Part shown: piece after piece, positions 1 through 8,215 of the stretch
Layout of the letters: the number at the start of each line of letters is the position of its first letter
How positions within the stretch are numbered: position 1 is the first letter of the stretch
NCBI RefSeq assembly: GCF_000010165.1
Contig: NC_012491.1
Span: 1,172,001-1,236,000 of the forward strand
DNA length: 64,000 bases
Source: Brevibacillus brevis NBRC 100599
Lineage (GTDB): Bacteria > Bacillota > Bacilli > Brevibacillales > Brevibacillaceae
Direction: 5' to 3'
Translations under genes and position numbers: made by a program
Notes under the pieces: model-generated
Told to the model about the DNA's origin: nothing
Seen by the model: the letters and a program-made list of their open reading frames with translations, nothing else
Databases searched by the model: none

Positions 1-462
1 TGCCCAACACCGGATGGCCGAGCGAATCTGATTCCGATTGAGATTCCGGATTTGAACAAGCCAGAGGGACACTTCTATGTAACGACTCGTCGCGGTAAGC
101 AGTTCAACTCGATGATTTATAGCAAGAAAGACCCGTTCAACAATGCGGACCGTTATGATATCCTGATCAATGCAGAGGATGCAAAAGAACTGCGCATTGC
201 AGAAGGCGAAAATATCGTCGTTTACAATAAATATGGAACGTTCCAAGGACGTGCCAAATTCGAGGACACCAGACGCGGAAATATTCAAGTACACTGGCCG
301 GAAGGGAACGTACTCATTCCGAAGGGTGTATACGAGACATACGCAGGTATTCCCGAATACAATACAGCCGTGAAGGTTGAAAAAGCGGACACTTTCCACG
401 CCAATAAAGATTTGAAATACGTGGAGAGAGAAGTAGAAGATTTGGAAGTAAACGTCGGCTGA
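1..462 (+). CDS. Molybdopterin-dependent oxidoreductase, C-terminal part (partial)
   Basis: The reading frame is already open at base 1, so only the last ~153 residues are present. They match the molybdopterin-dinucleotide-binding C-terminal domain of formate dehydrogenase H/YdeP-type oxidoreductases: a GHFYVTTRRGKQFNS strand, a 'LINAEDAKELRIAEGENIVVYNKYG' type beta segment and a final PEGNVLIPKGVYE stretch. Such enzymes bind bis-MGD and reduce or oxidise small substrates in the cytoplasm. The gene is followed after 42 bases by moeA and then mobB, which supply and dinucleotide-modify the cofactor, so the three probably form a functional unit. The substrate cannot be decided from this fragment. 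Confidence 0.8.
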   Translation, partial: CPTPDGRANLIPIEIPDLNKPEGHFYVTTRRGKQFNSMIYSKKDPFNNADRYDILINAEDAKELRIAEGENIVVYNKYGTFQGRAKFEDTRRGNIQVHWPEGNVLIPKGVYETYAGIPEYNTAVKVEKADTFHANKDLKYVEREVEDLEVNVG

Positions 463-504
463 CGAGCTGCAGCAATGGGTGGTCAAGATTAGGGGGAACA
501 AGCC

Positions 505-1764
505 ATGCGTTTTTCGCGACAAACAATCTCGGTTGAGGAAGCGATGAGCAAGCTTTTGGCAAAATTAGTGACAGGGAGAACGGAACAAGTGCAGATCGGG
601 GAGGCATATGGGCGGATACTGGCCTCTGATCTACGTGCAACATACGATTTGCCGCACTTTGACCGCTCGCCGCTGGATGGGTTTGCCGTGAGAGCTGCGG
701 ATACGGTTGGGGCCTCCGTTGACCACCCGATTACACTAACAGTGCTAGAGACGGTTGCGGCCGGGCAAGTACCTACTAGAGAACTGAAAAAGGGCTACGC
801 GACGCGGATCATGACAGGTGCGATGATGCCTGCGGATGCAGATGCGGTCATCATGTTTGAGCAAACGCATAACCCAGCCGAAGAGGCGGATACTGTACGG
901 ATCAAGCGAGAGATGAAGCCTGGGGAAAATGTATCCCGTCGTGGTGAAGAGATGGCTAAAGGAACGATCATTGCCAAAACGGGTGAACGGATTAACGCAG
1001 GTACTCTCGCCAGCTTGGCTACGTTTGGCTTTTCGCAGGTCGAGGTGTTCTGCAAGCCGCGTGTCGGTCTGATTTCGACTGGAAGCGAGCTACTGGAGAT
1101 TGATCAGCCGCTTGCTCCAGGCAAAATTCGCAACAGTAATACGGTGATGCTAACTGCCTTGATTGCCGAGGCAGGGGGCATCCCTGTTTCGTTTTCGAGA
1201 TTGCCGGATGATCTGGCGGTGGCGAAAGCGAAAATTAGTGAATGCTTGCGGGGCGTGGATCTGGTCATTTCAAGCGGTGGTGTGTCCGTTGGGGATTTTG
1301 ATGTGATCGCGGCTTTAGTAGATGAGCCTGAGGTGGAGCTTTTGTTCAACCGGATCGCAATACGTCCGGGAAGTCCGACGACAGCCATGCTCATGGAGGG
1401 CAAGCCTTTGATTGCCCTATCAGGGAATCCGGGTGCCTGTTTTCTCGGGTTTGAGTTGTTTGCGCGAGCAGCCATACGTCGCATCTCGGGAGAAGCCCAT
1501 GTCGTGCAACAGGTCATTAAGGCTAGACTCGGGGTCGATTATACGAAGCCTTGCCCATACCCGCGTTACCTGCGAGGGAAGCTGCTCGAAAAAGACGGGG
1601 TTTTGCACGCAATCCCTGATTTCAATGAAAAGGCAGGGAATCTGGGGACGTTGAAGGACAGCGAATGCTTTATGATCATACCAGCCGGGGGAAGCGGGAA
1701 AAAAGCAGGAGAGCTGGTTGATGTGCTCACGCATGCAACCCCAACCTGGCGAAGAGAGGGATAG
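505..1764 (+). CDS. moeA: Molybdopterin molybdotransferase MoeA
   Basis: MoeA inserts molybdate into adenylylated molybdopterin in the last step of Moco synthesis. The 419-residue protein has the family's usual length. Visible motifs are PHFDRSPLDGFAVRAADT near residue 50, ISTGSELLE near 190, the SSGGVSVGDFD segment near 255 and RPGSPTTAM...LSGNPGACFLGFE near 285-315. The ATG at 505 follows an AGGGGG ribosome site. It ends three bases before mobB, so the two are co-transcribed and probably translationally coupled. Its position behind a molybdoenzyme gene supports a dedicated cofactor supply role. Confidence 0.95.
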   Translation: MRFSRQTISVEEAMSKLLAKLVTGRTEQVQIGEAYGRILASDLRATYDLPHFDRSPLDGFAVRAADTVGASVDHPITLTVLETVAAGQVPTRELKKGYATRIMTGAMMPADADAVIMFEQTHNPAEEADTVRIKREMKPGENVSRRGEEMAKGTIIAKTGERINAGTLASLATFGFSQVEVFCKPRVGLISTGSELLEIDQPLAPGKIRNSNTVMLTALIAEAGGIPVSFSRLPDDLAVAKAKISECLRGVDLVISSGGVSVGDFDVIAALVDEPEVELLFNRIAIRPGSPTTAMLMEGKPLIALSGNPGACFLGFELFARAAIRRISGEAHVVQQVIKARLGVDYTKPCPYPRYLRGKLLEKDGVLHAIPDFNEKAGNLGTLKDSECFMIIPAGGSGKKAGELVDVLTHATPTWRREG

Positions 1765-1767
1765 CGA

Positions 1768-2283
1768 ATGATCAAGCCACCTTGTGTTTTGCAGATTGTC
1801 GGTTATTCGAACAGTGGCAAGACGACGCTGCTCACCAAGCTCATTCCAATTCTCGAAAAAGCAGGGATAAGGGTCGGGGTCATCAAGCATGATGGCGGCC
1901 ACGATTTTGAGTGGGATCAGCCAGGGAAGGACACTTGGCGTTATCGTGAAGCCGGAGCCTCGCTGGTTGCGATCACATCTAAAACAAAAACGGCCATCGT
2001 GGAGCAAAAGCCGCAGGAGTTATCCGTCCTGATCCAGCGCTTGGCAGATGCCGGGGCCCAGCTCGTTTTGGTAGAAGGCTTCAAGCGTGAAGGCTATCCT
2101 AAGCTCGCTTTGCTTCGTAGGCCAGAAGATGAGGAGCTTTTATCGATTGTTACTAATTTGGTAGGGATCGTAGGTTGGTCAGACAAGCATCAGCAGGGGT
2201 TGCCCTTTTTCGATATTAATGACATCGACAACGTAGCCAATTTTGTAAGGGAACGGGTTTCCGTTTGGCATTGTCAAAACTGA
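1768..2283 (+). CDS. mobB: Molybdopterin-guanine dinucleotide biosynthesis protein MobB
   Basis: This is a 171-residue P-loop GTP-binding protein that assists MobA in converting molybdopterin to the guanine dinucleotide form. The N-terminus carries the Walker A sequence GYSNSGKTTLL, followed by GVIKHDGGHDFEWDQPGKDT, typical of MobB, and LVLVEGFKREGYPKLALLR near residue 95-115. The ATG lies three bases after the moeA stop. No mobA gene is visible in the window. A terminator hairpin follows at 2297-2331. Confidence 0.93.
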   Translation: MIKPPCVLQIVGYSNSGKTTLLTKLIPILEKAGIRVGVIKHDGGHDFEWDQPGKDTWRYREAGASLVAITSKTKTAIVEQKPQELSVLIQRLADAGAQLVLVEGFKREGYPKLALLRRPEDEELLSIVTNLVGIVGWSDKHQQGLPFFDINDIDNVANFVRERVSVWHCQN

Positions 2284-2296
2284 TTAGAAACATTGA

Positions 2297-2331
2297 GATC
2301 ATTCCAGCTAAATTGGGGATGATCTTTTTTT
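2297..2331 (+). terminator. Rho-independent terminator after mobB
   Basis: GATCATTCC pairs with GGATGATC around a short loop, followed by seven T. It ends the molybdenum cofactor operon. Confidence 0.75.
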
Positions 2332-2413
2332 GTAGCATGGGAGATGATCCATGTCATGAAATATATGGTAATGTAAATAAAAAATCGGCGAGAAACGATA
2401 AGGAGCTAATAAC

Positions 2414-2902
2414 ATGAACTGCCCTCACTGTCACAACGAATTAAATGAAATTCCTTTCTGTTACGGAATAGAAGCGCCACATTATTTTTACATAGTACCA
2501 GAAGAGAAACGAACAGAATTAATAAAAGACTTTTGTGTCATTGATGAACAGCATTTCTTTATGAGAGGACATATTGAAATACCAATCATAGATAGTAATG
2601 AGAAATTTATATGGAGTGTATGGGTTTCTCTTAGTGAAGAAAACTTTTTGAGATCGAATGAATTGCTACACGTAGAAGGAAGAGAAAATGAAGAACCTTA
2701 TTTTGGCTGGCTATCGACTGAACTTTCCATCTATCCAGAAACCACCCTATCCTTAAAGACATGGGTACATACACAAAAAGTTGGTGCGGTTCCCTTAATA
2801 GAATTAGAACAAACGAATCATCCACTTGCAGTTGAGCAAAGAGAAGGAATTACAATGGAGAGAGTGAAAGAAATTGCCCATTTAATCAATCATACGGAGT
2901 AA
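2414..2902 (+). CDS. DUF2199 domain-containing protein
   Basis: A 162-residue soluble protein opening with a CPHCHNELNEIPFCYG zinc-ribbon-like segment, followed by acidic and aromatic stretches (FFMRGHIEIPIID, WVSLSEENFLR, PYFGWLSTELSIYPETT) characteristic of the DUF2199 family. Function is unknown. The ATG at 2414 is preceded by AAGGAGCTAATAAC. The gene is monocistronic, flanked by terminators at 2297-2331 and 2916-2946. Lower GC than the moe genes upstream suggests it may be acquired, but that is only an impression. Confidence 0.8.
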   Translation: MNCPHCHNELNEIPFCYGIEAPHYFYIVPEEKRTELIKDFCVIDEQHFFMRGHIEIPIIDSNEKFIWSVWVSLSEENFLRSNELLHVEGRENEEPYFGWLSTELSIYPETTLSLKTWVHTQKVGAVPLIELEQTNHPLAVEQREGITMERVKEIAHLINHTE

Positions 2903-2915
2903 TAAGAAAATGCCT

Positions 2916-2946
2916 GCTGCCGGGATGTTCCGGCAGCTTTTTCGTT
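2916..2946 (+). terminator. Terminator after the DUF2199 gene
   Basis: GCTGCCGG and CCGGCAGC form a perfect 8-bp stem with a 6-base loop, followed by TTTTTCGTTTT. Confidence 0.85.
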
Positions 2947-3042
2947 TTATGGATTGCTTTAATCAGATAGTTTTGGACGTATATATTCACTCCAATGGCT
3001 GATAAACTTGCAGCATATTTCAAAAAAATAGGAGTGATAGTA

Positions 3043-3579
3043 ATGGATGGAGTGCGTTACAAAATGAGAGAAGTATTGGATAAGAGCAAGATTGAGACAT
3101 TTTTGCAGCAAGCTAGAATCGGACATCTTGGAATGGTCGATGGTCATTTGCCGTATGTTGTTCCGCTCAATTTTGTTTGGACAAATGGGAAGCTTTATTT
3201 CCATGGTGCCACCGGCGGGAGAAGAAATCAGGTTGTGGATGCTAATCCAGAGGTCTGTTTTACGGTTTGTGAAGAGTATGGAACGATTACTGATCCGGTG
3301 CCGGCTAAGACGGACACAGCGTATATGAGTGTAATGATTTTTGGCAAAGCTGAGCCTATCGTTGATCTGGATGAGGCTACACACATGTTACAAGAAATGA
3401 TGAATAAGTATGTGCCAGGCTACTATAATCGGCCTTTGCCCAAGCAGCATGTAGAAAAATACCGTTCAGCAGTATTCGGTGGTCCGGTTCAGGTGTACCG
3501 AATAGATCCACAGCATATCACTGCGAAAGAAAACCCAATAGAAGAAGAAAAAATGTTCAATCCTGGTAAAACCGTGTAA
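3043..3579 (+). CDS. Pyridoxamine 5'-phosphate oxidase family protein (NimA-like flavoprotein)
   Basis: This ~178-residue split-barrel flavin-binding protein resembles 5-nitroimidazole-resistance/HugZ-type PNPOx proteins: ARIGHLGMVDGHLPYVVPLNFVW followed by LYFHGATGGRRNQVVDANPEVCFTV. The frame is open further upstream to 2995, but the ATG at 3043 has the ribosome site AGGAGTGATAGTA directly before it, so I chose that start. Its 3' end overlaps the convergent MocR-type regulator gene by 23 bases. Such regulators often control vitamin B6 or amine genes, which makes a functional link possible but unproven. Confidence 0.82.
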   Translation: MDGVRYKMREVLDKSKIETFLQQARIGHLGMVDGHLPYVVPLNFVWTNGKLYFHGATGGRRNQVVDANPEVCFTVCEEYGTITDPVPAKTDTAYMSVMIFGKAEPIVDLDEATHMLQEMMNKYVPGYYNRPLPKQHVEKYRSAVFGGPVQVYRIDPQHITAKENPIEEEKMFNPGKTV

Positions 3580-4999
3580 TCTCTGCAAGACGAAAAATGC
3601 CTTCTTCAATGGTGGATTCATCTACTTTAGCAAAACCCAGCACCCATCCTTTTCGATCGCTTTTCAAACAATACTTGCTAAGTGGATAAACACGGATTCC
3701 ATTTTCGAGTGCGAGGATCGTCGCGGCTTCTTCATCAAAAGATTGATCAGCTTCAAGAAGGATATGCAATCCCGTTTCTACGCCGCTTAGTGTGAAGTGT
3801 TCGCCGAGTCCTGTCGTGATGATGGCCTTCGTCATGGCTTCATGTCTGCGCCGATATACATTCCGAACCCGCCTCATATGGCGCATGAAATGACCATGCT
3901 CAATAAAATGAGTAAGCGTTAATTGCTCCATAATCGGAAGATGCCGATAGGTTAATTCATGGACGTGGGCGAGCTGGCGAATGGCCTCTTTGGGGCCAAC
4001 GATTGCTGATATTCGTATACCAGGTGCAATCATTTTGGAAAAACTCATCATATACAATGTGTTCTGAGGTCGCTGACTGAACAAGGTTGGAAGTGGGTCG
4101 CCGCGATATCGAAATTCGCTATCGTAATCATCCTCAACAATCCAAAACTGCTGCTCGGCAGCCATGTGTAACAATTGTTGCCTGCGAGGTTCCGACATAA
4201 TGACTCCAACCGCACACTGGTGCGATGGCGTGACATAGACAAGCTTGGAGCACGGATGAATCTGGTCTACGCATAACCCGTACTCGTCAACTGGAACGGA
4301 GACAACTTGCATACGCCGATACTTCATTGCCATCCAGGCAGCAGGGAAGCCAGGATCTTCTACAGAAACGGTATCCCCTTCCTGTAAAAGGGCTTGGGCG
4401 ATCAAATCGATGCTATGCTGTGCACCTGAGGTTAACATGATTTGATCGATATTTACATGAACGCCCCGTTCAAGTGACAAATAACGTTGAATCTGTTCTC
4501 GTAGCGGTTGGTATCCATAGGCATTGCCATAAGCCCAACTGTCCAGATTCGTTTCTGTAGAAGCCTGTAAAAATGAACGTCTCCAAATCTTTTGAAAATG
4601 CTCGTCCAAATATGGCTCATGGGGACTGAAATCGACCTCAACCTTTTGACTATCTTTGTCCCCGAACCAACCGTGCAAATGACCGATTGTAGCGTTTAAT
4701 AAAGGCAATTCTGGAGGGACAGGTCCTTCGGCCGCAGCATCCTCTGAAGGACGAGTTGCATAAATCCATTCGCTAACTCGCGTTCCACCGCGGCGAGAGG
4801 TGACAGTGTAGCCGCGGCTGAATAACTCCTCATAAACAATCTGTATGGTTGAACGGGAAACGCCAATTAAAGAAGCGAGTTCGCGGGAGGGTAGTAGCAA
4901 TTCACCTGGCTGCCATTTTCCTGAGGTAATATTATGGATCGCTTGGTCCAGCAGTTGCTGCCAGATTGGACGTTTGTCATCTCGGTTTACGGTTAGCAT
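3557..4999 (-). CDS. MocR/GabR-type transcriptional regulator with aminotransferase domain
   Basis: This 480-residue PLP-dependent regulator has an N-terminal GntR winged helix (about residues 10-80: WQPGELLLPSRELASLIGVSRSTIQIVYEELFSRG) and a class I aminotransferase fold (about 120-470). The PLP lysine sits in MMSFSKMIAPGIR at about residue 322, and VEDDYDSEFRYRG is also typical. Family members sense PLP and aminated ligands and act on neighbouring promoters. The genes to either side are the PNPOx-like gene (convergent) and hmp (divergent). The ATG at 4999 was taken from the frame, and the upstream ribosome site (AAGGTGAATGA on the minus strand) is reasonable. Confidence 0.9.
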   Translation of the reverse strand: MLTVNRDDKRPIWQQLLDQAIHNITSGKWQPGELLLPSRELASLIGVSRSTIQIVYEELFSRGYTVTSRRGGTRVSEWIYATRPSEDAAAEGPVPPELPLLNATIGHLHGWFGDKDSQKVEVDFSPHEPYLDEHFQKIWRRSFLQASTETNLDSWAYGNAYGYQPLREQIQRYLSLERGVHVNIDQIMLTSGAQHSIDLIAQALLQEGDTVSVEDPGFPAAWMAMKYRRMQVVSVPVDEYGLCVDQIHPCSKLVYVTPSHQCAVGVIMSEPRRQQLLHMAAEQQFWIVEDDYDSEFRYRGDPLPTLFSQRPQNTLYMMSFSKMIAPGIRISAIVGPKEAIRQLAHVHELTYRHLPIMEQLTLTHFIEHGHFMRHMRRVRNVYRRRHEAMTKAIITTGLGEHFTLSGVETGLHILLEADQSFDEEAATILALENGIRVYPLSKYCLKSDRKGWVLGFAKVDESTIEEGIFRLAEITRFYQD

Positions 5000-5147
5000 T
5001 CATTCACCTTCACTGTTTTTGGTGGAATTTAATAACAATCCATTGGTTGCTATGCTATCATGGCCATCATTTTTTTTGCAACAAGACGGTTGGAGGACGA
5101 CTTTTTCTTAGGGGGTTTTGAAATTGTCACAAATCGTTTCGATTTCC

Positions 5148-5163
5148 TGTGACCAGAATCACA
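5148..5163 (+). promoter_or_regulatory. FNR/CRP-type binding site upstream of hmp
   Basis: TGTGACCAGAATCACA is a perfect TGTGA-N6-TCACA palindrome, centred about 76 bases before the hmp start codon. It fits Bacillus Fnr and other Crp-family operators. A Crp/Fnr family gene lies just downstream of hmp. Confidence 0.7.
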
Positions 5164-5231
5164 TGTGTATCTGTGAACCTCCCGTACACTTGAAATAGAG
5201 AAAGAACGAAGCACTTCAAGGAGGTTCTACG

Positions 5232-6449
5232 ATGTTAAGTCAAAAAACTATTGAAATCATAAAATCAACCGTTCCTGTGCTAGAGGTACACGGAACTGCC
5301 ATTACAAAACGTTTTTATCAAATGATGTTTGCTAAGCACCCTGAGCTTCTCCATATTTTCAACCACGCCAATCAAAAGCAGGGAAGACAGCAAGCAGCTC
5401 TGGCAAATACGGTGTATGCTGCGGCTTTGTATATTGATAAGCTGGAAACGCTTTTGCCTGTTGTGAAGCAAATTGGACACAAGCACCGCAGCTTGGGAGT
5501 GAAGGCCGAACACTACCCGATCGTCGGGGAAAATCTCCTAGCTGCAATCAAAGACGTACTTGGGGATGCAGCTACGGACGAGATTTTACAGGCGTGGGCG
5601 GAAGCGTACGGGGTCATTGCGGATGCCTTCATCGGTGTAGAGCACGAAATGTATGAAGAGGCGAGCGGACAGCCTGGAGGATGGGTAGATTTCAGAGAGT
5701 TTATCGTCCAACGCAAGGTGAAGGAAAGCGACGTAATCACTTCCTTTTATCTGGTTCCGGCGGATGGTCAACCGATCTCCAGCTATGAGCCAGGACAGTA
5801 TGTCAGCATCAAGGTAGAATTACCGGGCGAGCAATTTACGCATATTCGCCAATACAGTCTCTCTGATGCACCAGGGAATGCGTACTACCGCATTTCTGTC
5901 AAACGCGAGGACGCGATGCAGGATAAGCCAGCAGGAAAAGTATCCGTTTATTTGTCAGAGGAAGTGAAGGAAGGAGATAGTCTGCAGTTGTCTGCTCCGG
6001 CTGGAGATTTTACCTTGCAGCAAGAGGACAGCCGTCCGGTTGTACTGCTCAGTGGTGGTGTAGGATTGACCCCAATGATCAGCATGCTGAACACACTGAT
6101 CAAATCGGGAACAGCCCGTCCGATCACCTTCATTCACGCAGCCAAAAACGGAAATGTGCATGCCATGAAGCAAGCAGTAGAGGAGTTGGCCGCAAAACAT
6201 CCGCAGCTTTCTGTTCACTGGTGCTATACACAGCCGACCGAACAGGATCGATTGAACGGTGCTTTCCAGAAAGAAGGATATATCGACTTGCCATGGCTGC
6301 AAAAGGTCATTGATACAAAAGAGGCGAGCTACTATTTCTGTGGTCCAATTCCATTCATGAAGACGATCAACGGTGCTCTGTTGGAATGGGGAGTGCCAGC
6401 AGAAGATATTCATTTTGAGTTTTTTGGTCCGGCAGCGACCTTGGCATAA
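5232..6449 (+). CDS. hmp: Flavohaemoglobin / nitric oxide dioxygenase Hmp
   Basis: This 405-residue flavohaemoprotein converts nitric oxide to nitrate using O2 and NAD(P)H. The globin domain spans about residues 1-140 (FYQMMFAKHPELLHIFNHANQKQGRQ, with the proximal His in VKQIGHKHRSLGV). The FAD domain follows (RQYSLSDAPGNAYYRISVKRE) and then the NAD domain (VVLLSGGVGLTPMISML, YYFCGPIPFM). The ATG at 5232 follows AAGGAGGTTCTACG. The perfect FNR/CRP-type palindrome upstream suggests anaerobic or nitrosative control. It converges on a Crp/Fnr gene 25 bases downstream. Confidence 0.96.
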   Translation: MLSQKTIEIIKSTVPVLEVHGTAITKRFYQMMFAKHPELLHIFNHANQKQGRQQAALANTVYAAALYIDKLETLLPVVKQIGHKHRSLGVKAEHYPIVGENLLAAIKDVLGDAATDEILQAWAEAYGVIADAFIGVEHEMYEEASGQPGGWVDFREFIVQRKVKESDVITSFYLVPADGQPISSYEPGQYVSIKVELPGEQFTHIRQYSLSDAPGNAYYRISVKREDAMQDKPAGKVSVYLSEEVKEGDSLQLSAPAGDFTLQQEDSRPVVLLSGGVGLTPMISMLNTLIKSGTARPITFIHAAKNGNVHAMKQAVEELAAKHPQLSVHWCYTQPTEQDRLNGAFQKEGYIDLPWLQKVIDTKEASYYFCGPIPFMKTINGALLEWGVPAEDIHFEFFGPAATLA

Positions 6450-6474
6450 AGGCAACTACGAAAAAAGCGTATGC

Positions 6475-6984
6475 TTACTCGCGATTCGCAGCTTGAGCGC
6501 GCAGGAGTCGATTTACCGTTTCGCGGCGAAGTCCGATGAGTTGACCGATTTCATCCTGAGTCAGCAACTCCGAAAGCGAGGCGACAGGAATGAATGTCTG
6601 AAGCCAAAGCTGGAGCTTGCGAAGCTTTTCAGCAGGAGAGACTTCGGTCAATTGGTCGATACGCTGCTGCATCATCCTCAGCTTCCCTTGCAGCTGTAGT
6701 GCGATATCACGACACTTTTCAGGATGGTCATCCAGATGGCGATACCAATCCGGGGCAGACAGCACTTCGATCTCACAGGTCACGAGAGCGATTGCTGTCC
6801 CGTAATAGGGATTCGGGCTCATCAACGAATGATGCGGAATGATCTCATCTGGCACGATGATGTTGACCAGCGTCAATGCTCCGTCTGCATGTACCCGAAC
6901 GATTTTTAACAGACCGCTCTTCAGATGGTAGAGCGGTCCAGCTTCGCCTTGTCGAAACAGGACTTCTCCCTTGTGCAGGATCAT
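6475..6984 (-). CDS. Crp/Fnr family transcriptional regulator
   Basis: A compact 169-residue Crp/Fnr protein. A cyclic-nucleotide-binding-like beta barrel occupies about residues 1-95 (GEVLFRQGEAGPLYHLKSGLLKIVR), a dimerisation helix about 95-115, and a winged helix-turn-helix with LLTQDEIGQLIGLRRETVNRLLR near the C-terminus. No Cys cluster for an iron-sulfur centre is visible, so it is probably not an oxygen-sensing Fnr of the classical type. It lies tail-to-tail with hmp, whose promoter carries a matching TGTGA-N6-TCACA box, so hmp is a plausible target. Confidence 0.88.
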   Translation of the reverse strand: MILHKGEVLFRQGEAGPLYHLKSGLLKIVRVHADGALTLVNIIVPDEIIPHHSLMSPNPYYGTAIALVTCEIEVLSAPDWYRHLDDHPEKCRDIALQLQGKLRMMQQRIDQLTEVSPAEKLRKLQLWLQTFIPVASLSELLTQDEIGQLIGLRRETVNRLLRAQAANRE

Positions 6985-7109
6985 GGGTTTCTCCTCGATT
7001 CTCTACGTTTTTCTCTAGCAATTATAGCAAGCCCGGCAGGAGGAAGTAAGCAATCGTAAAAAGCAGTTTGCCGCTTTTTTAGGCTTGCTACAGCAATGAT
7101 GCCTTTTGC

Positions 7110-7115
7110 TATAAT
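7110..7115 (+). promoter_or_regulatory. Extended -10 promoter of the MBL hydrolase gene
   Basis: TGCTATAAT forms an extended -10 element 33 bases upstream of the ATG at 7149. The -35 region is weak (TTGCTA or GCTACA). Confidence 0.5.
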
Positions 7116-7148
7116 GGGGAAATCACAGTTAGATAAGGGAGTTGTCTG

Positions 7149-8090
7149 ATGCTCAACTTTTTTACATGGGTAGGCTCCATAGTGGGGGTACTCACACTCG
7201 GATTGATTGGCTATGTGGCTTACCGCTACTGGTACCATATGGGACAGCTTCCGAAGCCGGAGTTTCGTCATCTGGATACGAAAAAACCAATGCCTGCCGA
7301 CTGGAGTCACGATGAGGTTACATTTACATGGATCGGCCACTCGACGATTCTGTTGAATATGTTTGGTACGAAAATACTGACAGATCCGGTTTTGGGCGAG
7401 AAGCTGGGGATTAAGCTAGCAGGTGTCCATTTTGGTCCCAAGCGCTTTACACCTCCTGCCCTCGACTTTTCTGAACTTGGCGAGGTAGATATCATTTTGC
7501 TATCGCATGCCCATTTGGATCATGTTGATCTGCCAACCTTGCAGAAAATAGCGAATCGATCCACACATGTCATTACAGCGCACCAGACGAGCAAACTGTT
7601 CAAGCATATGCCTTTTGGTTCGTATGAGGAAATGCAGCCAGGTGAAGCCGTTACAACCAAAGAAGGACTGACGATTACGGCGATTCCTGTCCGACATTGG
7701 GGCAACCGTTTTCCATGGAATCATGAGTATGGCTACAACGGCTATATGATTGAGAAAAATGGTGTGCGCATCCTCTATCCAGGCGATACCGCATATATCT
7801 CCATGGAAAATTTGCCGAAGCAATTCGGGCCGATCGATCTGGTATTCATGCCGATTGGCGCCTACAAGCCAGACTCGTATCAGGCGGCGCATTGTACGCC
7901 TGAGCAAGCGTGGCAAATGTTCAAGGAGACCAAAGCCAAGTGGCTGGTGCCTATTCATTGGAATACGTTTGTGCTCTCGCGTGAGCCAGTTGATGAGCCG
8001 TTCGAGCGTCTATTGGCAGCAGCGGGGGACGAGAGGAACAGGATCGTTGTTGAAAAACAAGGGGAGACGTTTTCGATCCCTGTTCAATAG
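7149..8090 (+). CDS. MBL-fold metal-dependent hydrolase (NAPE-PLD/UlaG-like), membrane-anchored
   Basis: A 313-residue metallo-beta-lactamase-fold protein with an N-terminal membrane helix (FFTWVGSIVGVLTLGLIGYVAYRYW). The fold starts with FTWIGHSTILLNMFGTKILTDPVL, the metal motif is SHAHLDHVD near residue 120, and later ligands appear in VRHWGNRFPW, YPGDTAY and PIHWNTF. The pattern is that of N-acyl-phosphatidylethanolamine phospholipase D-like and UlaG-like hydrolases. Substrate is unknown. The start at 7149 has AAGGGAG seven bases upstream. The gene is monocistronic, with a strong terminator at 8104-8130. Confidence 0.88.
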   Translation: MLNFFTWVGSIVGVLTLGLIGYVAYRYWYHMGQLPKPEFRHLDTKKPMPADWSHDEVTFTWIGHSTILLNMFGTKILTDPVLGEKLGIKLAGVHFGPKRFTPPALDFSELGEVDIILLSHAHLDHVDLPTLQKIANRSTHVITAHQTSKLFKHMPFGSYEEMQPGEAVTTKEGLTITAIPVRHWGNRFPWNHEYGYNGYMIEKNGVRILYPGDTAYISMENLPKQFGPIDLVFMPIGAYKPDSYQAAHCTPEQAWQMFKETKAKWLVPIHWNTFVLSREPVDEPFERLLAAAGDERNRIVVEKQGETFSIPVQ

Positions 8091-8103
8091 GTGTGAAAAG
8101 CTA

Positions 8104-8130
8104 GCGACTGCTTACATGGCAGTCGCTTTT
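8104..8130 (+). terminator. Terminator after the MBL hydrolase gene
   Basis: GCGACTGC and GCAGTCGC form a perfect 8-bp stem with a 7-base loop, followed by TTTT. Confidence 0.85.
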
Positions 8131-8215
8131 CTAACGATATGAATAAATGGGGAGGGAATAGCTACCTTATTATAGAAATATTTTTATCGAAGGAGTTTTT
8201 TGAGGAGGGGTACAT

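Noticed and set aside
1420..2007. 195-codon minus-strand ORF opposite moeA/mobB
   Set aside because: It spans two well-supported plus-strand genes and shows no domain.
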